From the NCBI GenBank assembly GCA_024529925.1, contig JAFEUB010000735.1, positions 186,001 to 250,000 on the forward strand: a stretch of DNA of 64,000 nucleotides, given 5' to 3'. Position 1 is the stretch's first letter, and each line of letters begins with the position of its first letter. Source of the stretch: Ophthalmolycus amberensis. Taxonomy: Eukaryota; Chordata; Actinopteri; Perciformes; Zoarcidae. The notes under the pieces are model-generated. The model had not been told where the DNA came from and ran no database searches. It was given only the letters and a program-made list of their open reading frames with translations. Positions 1 through 12,139 of this stretch are shown piece after piece. The position numbers were made by a program, and so were the translations under genes.

Positions 1-555
1 ATGTGTGTCTGTGAAGATTGGCCCTGCATTGAACAGATGAGTTTGCTTGGGAGTGCATTGCAACATCCTCTCACTCGAGCCGCAGAGGCATGAAATCCAC
101 CTAGCTTCCCGTATACATCTTCATTTCTTCAAGACAAACTCCCCCTGAGACTCCAGCCTGTGTAGCTGATCATCACAGCCTGACAAAAAGGGATCAAAAG
201 AGTTTGCACTTATATAATCTTACCTGAAATCAGCGCTTTGAGAGACTGTGGGAATAATATACACAGGGGTTGTGTGAGAACTAACTGCATGCTAATGCGC
301 TCAAAAGTATTGTGAAATCTTGCAGCTCCGAAGCTGCCACGTCTCCTGCGAGGCTCTTTGCAATAGAATCTTATTCTGACGCTCAAAGCGCTCTCCTCAG
401 TGCCCCAGTGGGGGGGACGCAGAGAATCCGGGAGTCACCCAAGGGAAATGGAGCAGAGATGACATACCTCAAGATTTGAGAATCCAGTTGGTTGTGGACA
501 GGGGTGTCTTTGAAAAGGCCTGCGCACACATGGTCCATAATCCCAGGGATTGAAT

Positions 556-608
<53 letters not shown>

Positions 609-764
609 GTGCGCGCGTGCGCATTACACACAGCCAGCACTCTCTGTATTCAAACAGGGAAAAAAAGTTTGGTCTGTAAACTTGGAGCTATATTTGGCTG
701 TCACGGAGATGAAGACGGTGATAATGAGATTTATTTTATTTTTTTCTTCTTCTTTGTTCTTAAG
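1..764 (+). other. usf2: last intron of usf2 (3' part)
   Basis: This is non-coding sequence upstream of the recognisable terminal usf2 exon. No exon encoding the preceding bHLH or first zipper heptads is visible, so the penultimate exon lies outside the window. The intron ends in a pyrimidine-rich tract (about 738-760) followed by the acceptor AG at 763-764. It also contains a long GT microsatellite. Confidence 0.75.
559..622 (+). repeat. (GT)n microsatellite
   Basis: An almost uninterrupted GT dinucleotide run that grades into GC/GT at its 3' end. It lies in the last usf2 intron about 140 bp before the acceptor. The apparent CVCVCV and HTHTHT ORFs here are translations of the repeat and not genes. 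Confidence 0.95.
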
Positions 765-854
765 ATTGAGGAGCTGAAGAATGAGAACGCTTTGCTGCGA
801 GCGCAACTCCAGCAGCACGGCATCGAGATGGTCGGAGAGACGCCGCCGCAGTAG
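765..854 (+). CDS. usf2: Upstream stimulatory factor 2, terminal coding exon (partial gene)
   Basis: This exon encodes the last 29 residues of a USF-family bHLH-leucine-zipper transcription factor, which binds E-boxes (CACGTG) in the nucleus as a dimer. The peptide begins IEELKNENALLRAQLQQHG and ends ETPPQ at the TAG stop (852-854). The I/L/N/L spacing is the end of the zipper, and the ELKNENALLRAQLQQH string matches my recollection of vertebrate USF2 better than USF1, which differs after LKN. The exon starts at phase 0 after the acceptor AG at 763-764. Earlier exons (transactivation region, basic region, HLH) lie outside the window. The hepcidin gene downstream in the same orientation repeats the mammalian USF2-HAMP order and supports the call. 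Confidence 0.9.
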   Translation: MEELKNENALLRAQLQQHGIEMVGETPPQ

Positions 855-2840
855 TGAAGCAGAGACACACAAAAGAGAACAGGGAGGGGCGCCACCACTC
901 AGACATGCAACCGACACGCTGGCAAAGAAGATGATGATGGAGGGAAATTAAAAAAAAGAAAAGGACTTGAGAAGAATCCCTCTCTTTGAATGCAGCCTTC
1001 CCTGGGTTTCCAGGTTGAGAAACCCTTCACGGCCAATTGCGGCTGTACTTGACTGTTCCCGTCCTATTGAGATAACCACCTGTTACGACTCAGGTAGAGA
1101 AGAAGCCCACTCACCGCCATCAGTGCTCCACCAGCTCTGAAAGAGAACCTCTGCTCCTCCCTGGTTTTGTATTTATGCAGCCTCACTCATGGACTGATGT
1201 TTGTCAGTTTCATTTTTGTTCCCCTCGTCAGTGTATCCCCCCCCCCCCCTCCCCCTCCCCAATTAGGGATTTTGATTTAGTTCATGCTTTTTATTCTGTT
1301 TGTGTTTTTCAGTTCTGTTTTAATGTTTGTTTTTTTAGCTGCTTTAATTTATTAGTCCGCTTGCTGGCAGAAGCCTTGATGGAGACCGGTTACATAGCAG
1401 CTCGTGCACCCCAGAGTAGCAGATTGAATTTTTTAAGTGAGAAAACATCAAAGTATGAAAAACATTGTGATACTACAGACAGAAATAATGCGGCTCACCT
1501 CGACCCAAAGACAAACAAGGAGCCGCGCTGGCCTCGTCTATTTAAATAAGACTTCTTGTGTTTTAATACTGATCTTACACAATGTTAGAGCAGATTATCT
1601 CTGGGAGTAAACAATCAATAACTCATTAAGTTCATGCTGGCCCTTTGTCATAGTAATTACCATGAAGTGTGTGTGCAAGCTTGGGGAAAATAACAAAAGA
1701 AAGTGGTAGACTTGAATTGTTGGGCATTTGCTTGACCAGAAAAATCATTTTTAAAAGATCCCAGCATTGAAATGCTATTTTAATTACAAATTGAAATGTA
1801 CAGGGAACATGTAGACGATTAACAAACTGGAGAGGGGGGGGTGCGGTGCAAATTCCAACTTTTGTCAAACTATCTCTAGATACTGTGGGTTTTTCCTTTT
1901 CATCTTCTGTTCGTGTGTGATTTCACCGGAGTCTCGATACGCGTAAGAATAATCCTCACATGTTTCATTTCAAGCTGTTTGCTCTATTTTGGAATTGCAA
2001 CACTTCAAATGCAGCTCAATGCACACAGTGTGGGGGTGGGGGGGTGGGGGGGGGAGGAGAGCGGCACTCTGCTCACTCTAGAAAATACTGCGTTGCGCTT
2101 CTTAGTTGAGCACAACTCGGTCTCTGTGAAATGAAGGAACACTTTGAAAGTGGTGAAACCTGGAAATGAGCGCACATATTTCTCCACCCACTCAGGCGAA
2201 CAATCAGTAAACTGGTTGTACAAAAACCCCAAGATTAACACTGTTGATGATTTTTTTTGCGAATGAATATACATGTGTTTTTGTTTCCGCTTTGGGCGAT
2301 TGTGAGCAGAAGCAGAAGAGAGAGACATCGAGCTTGGGAGTTGCTTCTCTTCCTCCTTGTGTCAACAGCCGAGGATCCAGCAGAGCAAAAACCAGGCAGA
2401 CGATCACATTTTAATGTCTCAAGACTCTGCAAGTTAACAGCTCGTGCTTTGGGAGTGCTGTTCTGCTACTACTGCTAGATTCAAACCTGATATGGATAGT
2501 GCGAGTGTCTGATCCATCAAACGAGGCTCCTCGCCCAAGTTGAATGACAGATGTTATGCGGCAGATTTTTGTTTTTGTTTTTGTTCCAACACCTCATTGA
2601 GAGCAATGCAGAGAATGTGAATGTGAAGACATGACTAATGCTTTGGAAGGCGGATGTTCACAAATGAAAAGGTCACTCGTGGCAGATTTTTATTTTATTT
2701 TTCTCGGTGTTTCTTTTTGAGGAATGGCAAAGGAATGAAGAAAACCACCTTTCTGTAGCAGCCTCACTTTTCTCAGGTTAGATTTTAAGACACCTTTTCT
2801 AAGTAAAATGGTGAAGAATAAAACTCACTAGCTAATAACC
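855..2840 (+). other. usf2: usf2 3' UTR (inferred extent)
   Basis: This is the non-coding stretch between the usf2 stop codon and the first good polyadenylation signal at 2818. It contains a C-run near 1239-1250, a G-rich patch at about 2031-2055 and T-rich segments. Its length of about 2 kb is plausible for a USF2 3' UTR. The exact cleavage point is inferred and not seen. Confidence 0.5.
2818..2823 (+). terminator. usf2: polyadenylation signal AATAAA (usf2)
   Basis: A canonical AATAAA hexamer, followed within 30-40 bp by the T/G-rich stretch CTTTGGTTGTGGCTC that suits a downstream element. It is the first AATAAA after the usf2 stop. A second AATAAA lies at 3245-3250 inside a TAA repeat and is less convincing. 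Confidence 0.55.
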
Positions 2841-5154
2841 TTCATGGACTTTGGTTGTGGCTCATTTCCCTTCTGCAGGTCTTGAACATATACAAACGTC
2901 AACATTTAAATGACGTTGGTTTTCAGTGGTGTTTGTCCTGTCTGTTTGCAGGATAACAGAACTTCACTGAACATTTTGGCTCACAACTCAAACTAGATTT
3001 CAGATGAACTCTTCAGTAGTCCTCACCCGTTTACAAATAAGCAAATATGCCATCTGGACTTTTCTCATCTCTGCTGTGCATTTTATTTGATCTTGACTAA
3101 ATTCGGTACATAGAATATTGAAGGCCGTGAAAACTTGGTTTAACATCGTTAGGCATTTCTCTGAAACCTTAAATAGTTGTGACTACATTTGCAACAATCA
3201 AAGTTTTGAGTATAGGGGGAGAAGATAATGCCAATAATAATAATAATAAATAATGCCAAATCCTGATTGGTGTACAGAAGTGCGAGGAATCATTTCCCAA
3301 TGGAGATGTGAACACACACCAAAACGCAAACACACAAGTCCGTCAAAGCAACCAAAACTGTTCTAACTGGCATAAAAACAACATGCGTGTTCATGTCGGA
3401 CTCCATCCCTCATTGTTAGAAACTGACTGAGAAAATAGAGCCTTTTAGATGAGCCAAGAAATGTCCTATTGATGTGGGCTACTTGACATTACTTGCCACA
3501 CTTGTACTCCACCAAATTTAGATTCATACATTTACTCTGAGGGAGCAGATGGGGGGTTTCATCTCCAGAAATATGATGCATTGAGATGTCAGAGCGACTG
3601 AAAATCACCACAAATCACCATCGTCCGAAGCTCTAATATCACTACGCATTGTATGCAGGTATTCTCTAAAAGCTGCTCAGCCAATCAGCTTGATTCACTC
3701 CAGATCGACGTCCTCTCTTAAAAAAATAACACATTTGGAGGAGTACGCTTCCTTGGAGAAAGCGTGCACTCGCTCTTCAGTTCACCCCAATCGATTGATC
3801 AGCACACTGGTCAAATTGAAACCAGTTAGTTCGAACTCACAGAGGACACCGTGGGGCGAGAGAGATCAATGGTGGATAAAAGGCGCATCAGTGAGATTGA
3901 CTTTGGGGCGTTGGAGCATCATTCTGCCGCTCTTAAAGAGGGAGCAGCCGTGATTTGGATAATCTTTTAAGTGCAGACTTGAGTGCCGCACGTGCCCAAA
4001 CCTGTAAGACTATTTATAACTCGGACTCATTATCTATCAGGATTCATTAGGCTGCCGGAGTGTGTGTTGCATTTGCTTCGGTTTTGTCTTGCTGACCCCC
4101 CCCCACCCCTCCCCCTCCAGAGTCTCCAGGCTCGTCAGCTGCCATTCAAACACACTCAGCTAGCCAGGCAGGCGCCTGTGTGTTCCTGTCTCTGTTTGAA
4201 GTGGCTGATCTCTGATAGCACGTACTTCTCTGATTGGGACATACTGCTCTGTCTGTCTGTCGGCCTCTTTCACCCCAATCCTGTAAAAGCTCACTGAAGA
4301 AGGACCGCGCGCGGCTGAAATGAAGTCGGTTTGGAAAAGAGCTCCGGAAACGACACTCAGCAGATTTATTCTCCGACAAATGCAACGTGCCAGGGAATGT
4401 CGCTTTTACCTCTCAGTGAGGATAATTCACTTCCAATTAATTCATGTATTAATTGTAAGAGGAAAGTGCCTCCGCTTTGAGTTAATTGGTGTTGCTGTTA
4501 TATGCAATGGATTTGAAACAGCGGCCCACGTCTGGTCAGCATCGAGCAAGTGTCTGTCGCCACGTTGTTCTGGAGGGTGGGACGAAGCCAACTACTGTAA
4601 AATCCTTGATGTGAAGGCACGTCTACCACACAGCACACGGTCGAGTGGTTTTCATTGAGCCCGTGCTGGCCAACGCGTTCTGCTGGCACAGTTTCCTGTC
4701 CTGCAGGCTCGTCTTACCTTTGTGCTTTTCGAGCTACAGAGCTCTCAGTCTGGAGCACGTATTGTCTACTGCCTGTTTCACATTCCCCCTCTCGGAGGTA
4801 GTTTTTTGATGGAAAAAAAAAATATATATATATAATATGGCTGACATAATAGTCTTATTTCATCAAAGATACAATGCTCCTCATGCCTTGTGTGCCACAC
4901 TGACTCATCTTCCTACATTAATAGCTACACAGCATCTCTCTCGCTCATAGTAGCATCAGCACGTCGCTGCCTTGTGGGGCACAAGGACCAGCTGAGATTT
5001 GTTTTTGTAGTTGTTTTTGAGCAACCATGCTGTTGGATTCTACAGTATGTTTGAGCCAACTGACAAATGTAAAATTCAGTTTGCATAATGTTGAAAGACA
5101 TGTTTGTGAACAGTGAGTGATGCAGCACTTCCTGCAAACCTGGAAATGAGTCCG
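2841..5154. other. intergenic, no gene seen
   Basis: This AT-rich spacer lies between usf2 and a cluster of repeats. It holds a short TAA repeat at 3231-3250, C-runs near 4096-4110 and an AT run at about 4819-4837. ORFs of up to 112 codons (for example 4320-4658) show no domain, no repeated structure and no splice context, and I take them as chance. Confidence 0.6.
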
Positions 5155-5390
5155 TATTTTCCCACTTCCGGTTCCCTCGTCACCAAGTCAATGGACCTTT
5201 TGAATGGGGTTTTTGGTTAGATGGCTAAAACAAGGTCTGTGGTTCACACAAGTTTAAGACATTTTCAACATTTTGTTCTACGACATATAGCAAAGACATC
5301 AGCAAATACCCCAAAGAGTGCATTTTTTAAGCTTTTACGTGTCTTGAAAAGGGCAGTTGCTTAACACGTGGCTGGATGAGACAACAACAC

Positions 5391-5398
5391 ATCATTAC
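5391..5398. repeat. 8-bp target site duplication, left copy
   Basis: ATCATTAC abuts the left end of the MITE and is identical to 6056-6063. Confidence 0.9.
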
Positions 5399-6055
5399 TA
5401 GGGTTGGGTATCGTTTGGGTTTTTTCCGATACCGGTGCTAAAACGATACATTTAAAACGATAACGATAACTTTTTTCTTCAAATTGAACAATATATTAAC
5501 TGTTTAAAGTATACTATAAATATAAATGAACACAAAACACTTGGCTTCAAACTACAGCTTCAAACTTTTTAACTATGAACAATATGTTAACTGTTAACAG
5601 TTTACAGTATACTTAAATAAATATAGAACACACACACACTGTACACGCAATTATTTTGCAGAAATATGAGCATATTTTCCTTCTCTGGCAAAATACGACA
5701 CGTCTCATGACTTATTCTACTTTACCAGTTGGTGGCGGTGATGCGCCAATTCGTCGTTTGCCAACCGCTAGTTGGTCTCAAAGAAGAAGACGAAGGAGAA
5801 GAAGAAGCTTTCGCGTGCCTGTGTTGTTGTGCTTATGAGCAGCAGCGCTAAGTAGCCCGTTGTAATAATACTATGAGTGAGGAGCGGAGGACCGAGTCCT
5901 GCTGCCAGGACGGAGTCATCAGAGTAGTGTAAAAAAAGTATTTCAATCGGCTCAGGCACCGAAAGGAAGCACCGAAATCTGCGTTTCGGTCCGGTAGATA
6001 CCGGACGTATAGGAACCGGTGCCATATTGGCACCGAGTTTCGGTACCCAACCCTA
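5399..6055. mobile_element. hAT-type non-autonomous DNA transposon (MITE), 657 bp, apparently complete
   Basis: Both ends carry a perfect 12-bp terminal inverted repeat, TAGGGTTGGGTA at 5399-5410 and its reverse complement TACCCAACCCTA at 6044-6055. The element is flanked by identical 8-bp duplications ATCATTAC at 5391-5398 and 6056-6063. Eight-bp duplications are the signature of hAT transposases. Subterminal CGATACCGGTGC-like motifs recur near both ends, and GGTGCCATATTGGCACC (6018-6034) is a near-perfect small palindrome. No transposase ORF is present, so it would have been mobilised in trans. An internal GGTGGCGG...CCAACCGC module followed by AAG repeats lies at about 5731-5808. Confidence 0.88.
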
Positions 6056-6063
6056 ATCATTAC
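6056..6063. repeat. 8-bp target site duplication, right copy
   Basis: ATCATTAC abuts the right end of the MITE. It matches 5391-5398 without mismatch, which suggests a fairly recent insertion. Confidence 0.9.
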
Positions 6064-6250
6064 CCCGACTAGTCTGCCTTCACAGCCTCGTCGTGTGTAC
6101 TCACACTCACGCAATGTAGTTTTGTACATAGCTTCATGTTAGCGTTGTACTTCTGCTGATTGCATTCACGCTTCAAAAAAATCATAAAAGTGGTGAAGAT
6201 TCGTGAAGATTATCTTGCTGAACAAAACGTGTAAGCATCATCATCAACTT

Positions 6251-7194
6251 GGCCTACATAAACATGTCATCCCTGCAGCACTCTATCTGATATGTGGAGG
6301 ATAAACGCTCTGTCGTGTGATGTGATCGTTAAGTATTATATAAGTCTTCCTGAGCCATAAATAGGAACATCGGATGAGTCAGAATCAGATCTTAGATGTT
6401 ACGCTCGCTGTCGTTCTTATTTATGTCAGTGAGGCCTGTTCAGTACAATGAATGGTTGATTTCCTGTATAACAACCAGATTAACACGAAACAATGATCCA
6501 AAAGAGGGACGTGCAAATATACCATTATACAACTGAACACCTTTTCAGTCGGTAAAAACCTTATTTATGTAAAGCAGCTGAAATCAACACTGGACGGGAG
6601 GATCCGTGGCCTTGGATTCTGCTGTGTCACGGGCTCTGATCAAGCCGACCCACCAATCAGAAGGGTTTAGTGGTCGGCTAGAGCCTGGAAAACGTTTCAT
6701 GTGATCAAGAAGACACACATGCAGGGAAGACACACCGATAATGTTGAAGATGTCACTGTTTCTGATCCTTATATAGTTTTTAAAAAATGTTCTAACCAGT
6801 CGGAGATGGTTAATATTTGGATTGAAGATGCATTTGAGACTTGTATAGTGCATAAAATGGTTGACGCCCGATGATTAAAGAAGGGTTCCGACAAAACATC
6901 ACCATGGTTTAACAACTTTTCAGGCAGTAAAACATCATGTAAAGCAGCTCAAAACAAATGAAAATACACTTTACTCATAGTTTAGATGATATTGAAGAGC
7001 AAAGTCTCCCAGGCAGACAGCTCCATATGGGATTTTACATTTACACGACGATGCATTACCCCGTTGCAAAAGACTCGTATCTCAGCTTTAAATCCCACAT
7101 CAAGATGCCATGGTGTGGCGGCAAGTTGCCGAACGGCTATAATTCATGCTTTATGCCATCTTGAAAACTGAAACATTATTACAATCCTCACAAA
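6251..7194. other. intergenic, no gene seen
   Basis: No supportable gene, RNA or repeat unit was recognised. The short ORFs show no recognisable motif. Confidence 0.55.
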
Positions 7195-7326
7195 CGTACA
7201 AGTGCATGAATGAAATTTGACCTTTGCGTTGAACCTATCCTAAGCGTTAGGAGCAGTGAACCGCTGCGCAGGATCGAACCGCCAACCTTTGTGGCTAAGA
7301 GGACGACTGAGCCGCAGCTGCCCAAG
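7195..7326 (-). mobile_element. tRNA-derived SINE fragment (diverged head)
   Basis: Read on the minus strand, the block starts GGGCAGCTGCGGCTCAGTCG and contains AGGTTGGCGGTTCGATCC. The latter is an intact pol III B-box (GGTTCGATCC) in the context usual for tRNA-derived fish SINE heads. The A-box region (GCGGCTCAGT) is degraded and lacks the usual GGTAGAG part. A GACCTTTGCGTTGAACC tail stretch follows. This is a decayed element and not a tRNA gene, because no cloverleaf can be drawn. Boundaries are approximate. Confidence 0.6.
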
Positions 7327-7656
7327 TAAGTTACTGTTTTCATTCACTTTCTACTCGTCAAGCGTTACATTCGTGCTGTTAGACCGCTAACTGAAGCTTA
7401 AAGAAAGAGCGTGTAGTACCACTCTGGTTTCAACCAACAGCACCAGCTCCCTGTAACTGTTTATAAAAAAAATCTTGTGATTATATAAAAATCTTTGAAT
7501 GGATTTTCTCTGGTCTTTGTCAATTTTTCACACTATTTCCATCTTTATTTTCATTTTGCTGTGGAAAGCAACTATTATTTTGCCATGAGATGTTTTCTTT
7601 GTCCTCTCTGTTCAGTATGTTTTGGGGAATTGTTTTGCCTTCAGAGATTCTGACAG

Positions 7657-9580
<1,924 letters not shown>

Positions 9581-9584
9581 GTCT

Positions 9585-9593
9585 TGACCTTTG
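9585..9593 (-). promoter_or_regulatory. HNF4/nuclear-receptor-like site upstream of hepcidin
   Basis: TGACCTTTG, the reverse complement of CAAAGGTCA, is a DR1-type half composite bound by HNF4-class liver receptors. It lies about 430 bp upstream of the inferred hepcidin start. Hepcidin is a liver gene, so the motif is plausible, but a 9-bp match alone is weak. Confidence 0.3.
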
Positions 9594-9597
9594 CTGT

Positions 9598-9607
9598 GGG
9601 AATCTCC
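9598..9607 (+). promoter_or_regulatory. NF-kB consensus site upstream of hepcidin
   Basis: GGGAATCTCC fits GGGRNNYYCC exactly and lies about 420 bp upstream of the inferred transcription start, five bases after the HNF4-like motif. Fish hepcidins are induced by infection, so such a site is credible. Function is inferred from sequence alone. Confidence 0.4.
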
Positions 9608-9844
9608 AGCGCTCTTTCCAGGTTGTTCACATTTTTAGATGAAGCTCTGAGACACTACAGAGTGCATATTGCTCCCATATATTGTAAAAAATGATGGTCT
9701 CCAGCAGCAGCAGCAGCAGCTTGTTCATGTGTGGAATTACAGTACGTGGTCTCTCAGCGGAAAGTAATTTAATTCAAAAGTTCATTTTTGATTTGATATT
9801 GCTGAATGGACAGTGGGGCCCACACTCAAAAATAGATCAGATTA

Positions 9845-9864
9845 CCCCCCCCCCCCCCCCCCCC
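9845..9864 (+). repeat. C20 homopolymer in the hepcidin proximal promoter
   Basis: A run of 20 cytosines about 125 bp upstream of the TATA box. Homopolymers of this length are error-prone, so the exact count may vary. Confidence 0.9.
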
Positions 9865-9988
9865 AGTGTTGCAGCACAACGGAGGGGAGAGAGGACGAGG
9901 TCAAAACTTCCCCAGTGGAGTGAGGTAACTGCTGCCAGGAATGGGCTGGCCCTCCTGGAGGGATGTGGCAACACTGAGCCCAAGTGTG

Positions 9989-9996
9989 TATAAATA
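9989..9996 (+). promoter_or_regulatory. hamp: TATA box of hepcidin
   Basis: TATAAATA in the context GTGTGTATAAATACCAC. It is 248 bp upstream of the start codon, which predicts transcription from about 10018. No alternative TATA box lies closer to the ATG. Confidence 0.75.
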
Positions 9997-10017
9997 CCAC
10001 AATACACACTCAACCAT

Positions 10018-10236
10018 CAGACAGCGGAAGGACTCTAAAGAGCTGACAAGGGTCACCAAATATCTGAAGAAATCCACCTGCCCAGACAATCAACATCCGT
10101 CACTGAAGCTAAAGAGAACACATTGAAGATATTGTGGTGCTCTTCAGTGGCCCCACACCCATGAGACAGAAGACCTATCGACTCTAATCTTCAAAGGATT
10201 TAATAACTAAATCGTTTTAACCCCCCCACCCCTAAA
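10018..10236 (+). other. hamp: hepcidin 5' UTR (inferred)
   Basis: This runs from about 30 bp after the TATA box to the base before the ATG. No good splice donor is evident, so the UTR appears continuous with coding exon 1. It ends in a C-run and CTAAAATG, with A at -3 giving a good initiation context. The transcription start is inferred. Confidence 0.5.
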
Positions 10237-10774
10237 ATGAAGGCATTCAGCATTGCAGTTGCAGTGACACTCGTGCTCGCCTTTATTTGCATGCCGGAGA
10301 GCTCTGCCGTCCCATTCACTGGGGTAAGAATTTGACTTAAACTCACTCCATGCGCTTATTAATGATAAATGTTTTCTCAGGATGCGAAAATGTGGCTTCC
10401 TAAATGTGCATAATTCATTAACAGGTGCAAGAGCTGGAGGAGGCAGGGAGCAATGACACTCCAGTTGCGGCATATCAAGAAATGTCAATGGAATCGAAGA
10501 TGGTATGTTCAATTGACTGAATGAATTAAGCCAATTACCTTCAGCAAATTAAAACTTAAGTGGACGTGTATTCTCCGCGGAGTGCCCGCGGTGCTCCCGC
10601 CACACGAGGAGGGGATGAAACGCCGGAGATGAACGCTCTTGCTCATGTCTCTTGTCTTTCGCACAGATGCCGGATCACATCAGGCAGAAGCGCCAGAGCC
10701 ACCTCTCCTTGTGTCGCTGGTGCTGCAACTGCTGCAGGGCCTACAAGGGCTGCGGCTTCTGCTGCAAGTTCTGA
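10237..10774 (+). CDS. hamp: Hepcidin, type 1 (iron-regulatory, antimicrobial peptide precursor)
   Basis: This is a secreted liver peptide that binds ferroportin and drives its removal, lowering iron export; fish hepcidins also act in defence. Three coding exons join in phase 0: 10237-10323 (29 codons), 10425-10502 (26) and 10667-10774 (35 plus TGA), all with GT-AG introns (donors GTAAGA and GTATGT). The 90-residue precursor fits the family's usual 85-96. Residues 1-24 form the signal peptide (MKAFSIAVAVTLVLAF..., likely cut after SSA), 25-64 the acidic propeptide ending in the furin motif RQKR (61-64), and 65-90 the mature peptide. The mature part begins QSHLSLCRWCC and ends KGCGFCCKF, with eight cysteines at mature positions 7, 10, 11, 13, 14, 20, 23 and 24 in the canonical pattern. 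The QSHLS start, with His3 retained, points to the type-1 iron-regulatory class. The loop RAYKGCG is the most individual part. No second hepcidin copy is present. Confidence 0.97.
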
Positions 10775-11115
10775 GGACTCCCGCAACAACCACGCAATAT
10801 TCATTTATAACGCTTTTTTTTTTGTCTTACCCGGAAAAAACAAAATCACCTTTTCTTGGCCTCTTTCTCCAATGCATTGCCTGTGCTACACTGCTTTATA
10901 TCAGGTGGTGTATGATTCATGGGGAAAAAATGAAGTGCTATACTTTGTATTTATTTTACATGTTTAAATACTTTTACCCTGTGAGTCTTTTTGTAAGGTC
11001 AATGATATGTACATTTTGTTTCCAAAACATGATCCAGATGTGAATGTTTCTTCATTGAAATTGAGTCCAACAAGTTAAAAGCTGGTGTTGAATAAATGAT
11101 GAACATTTTTAAGCA
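10775..11115 (+). other. hamp: hepcidin 3' UTR (inferred extent)
   Basis: Non-coding, AT-rich sequence between the TGA at 10772-10774 and the cleavage region shortly after the AATAAA at 11091. The long ORFs across this part (for example 10639-11043) are out of frame with the hepcidin exons and are shadows. Confidence 0.65.
11091..11096 (+). terminator. hamp: polyadenylation signal AATAAA (hepcidin)
   Basis: A canonical AATAAA about 317 bp after the hepcidin stop. The T/G-rich GATGTTTCTTGTGTCG follows at about 11123 as a likely downstream element. Confidence 0.8.
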
Positions 11116-11747
11116 ACTGTTAAGATGTTTCTTGTGTCGTTAATAAGGAAATATTTAACAACAGTAGGTCTTTACTGAATCAGATATCATGATCATCAGG
11201 GCATATGTTAAATATAATACATGTTGTCCAGTATGTTTTATTAGTCAGATAAAGATATTAAAGTTGCAATGGGGAACTTTTAACGGGTTAGGAAACAGTC
11301 TCAATTTAACACTGATGCCTCTATATGACCTGCATAATTAAACGACACCATCAGCGAGAACATTGCTTATTCCTAATGCTTGTCATCAGTGCAATCGAAT
11401 CCGATTTTGGCGAAACCAGACAAAGTCATGCAGTTCAGAAGTTGAGTGAGTTGACCTCGAGCAAATGAAAAGGAAGCATTTTACACAGTAAGCCAAAGCC
11501 GTGCCGAGACTGTATGTGAATAGTCGAAAACAAAAAGGTAAAAGTGGTAACAAAAGGCAGGAAGAGGGCATTAGCATTCAGACCAGGAAGGAATGACACA
11601 CAGTTGGCATTTGATCAAGTTAAGAGCTCAACACAGTAGGGGGCCTGAAGTAGCACCCAGGCGTCATTTGGTCAGTAAGTCGATACACTGGCCACAATGT
11701 GTATTCTTTATCAAGGTTCACTAGACACTCCTTCAGCTCAGACTCTA
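11116..11747. other. intergenic, no gene seen
   Basis: AT-rich sequence downstream of hepcidin. No exon or repeat was recognised. Confidence 0.5.
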
Positions 11748-11984
11748 GCAGGGCCTCTGCCAGTGACAAGCCCAGAGCCCGATTCTGCTTTGCTGCTGCC
11801 TTCGACCTGCAGTAGGAGCTCCGGCGGGAGGAAGAGAGCGCTGGTCCAACAAGACACTCCGCTGCTGGAGAACATGGCCATACTGTACTTCTGGGCCCGC
11901 TGGAGGAAGATGGGGAACGGGAGAACCAGAACCAGGACTGTGTGGGGCAGAAGAAAAATGAGCGGTTTTCTGTGCTTCACTTGA
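11748..11984 (+). other. possible orphan terminal coding exon, unidentified
   Basis: This block is markedly more GC-rich than its surroundings. The plus frame ending at TGA 11982-11984 is open from before 11697. Codons in about 11760-11960 favour G/C at the third position (CTG, GTC, GAC, GAG, AAC, GCC, TAC, TTC). The segment includes LLENMAILYFWARWRKMGN. A possible acceptor (ACTCTAG) precedes 11748, and an AATAAA lies at 12140-12145, about 155 bp past the stop, so a terminal exon is conceivable. Other frames are also partly open, no family is recognised and no upstream partner exon was found. It could equally be a GC-rich non-coding element or a pseudogene remnant. Confidence 0.25.
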
Positions 11985-12139
11985 AACACTACATATCAAG
12001 TGTTGCACAACTTTCATATACTATATAAAAAAAAATGTTTTTACTACAAATATTTTATAATGACAATGACAATGATGACAAGGACTCTCTTAATGACATT
12101 TTTCATTGCAATGATTTTTTCCCTGTTTGCATAACAACA

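Larger units (their letters stand above)
5155..6250. repeat. older teleost interspersed repeat, interrupted by a MITE
   Basis: The segment from about 5155 (CCACTTCCGGTT, then a run with AACAAGGTCTGTGGTTCAC) to 5398 reads like an interspersed repeat I recognise from other fish genomes, though I cannot name the family. It seems to resume after the MITE (6064 to about 6250). The 5399-6055 insertion therefore appears nested in it. Boundaries are approximate. Confidence 0.4.

Noticed and set aside
7255..7326. Candidate tRNA gene on the minus strand (intact B-box)
   Set aside because: The A-box is degraded and no cloverleaf can be drawn. The tail sequence fits a SINE.
10560..11043. Two plus-strand ORFs of 134-135 codons across hepcidin exon 3 and the 3' UTR
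   Set aside because: They are in frames other than the hepcidin frame and run through an intron acceptor. They are shadows of the real gene.
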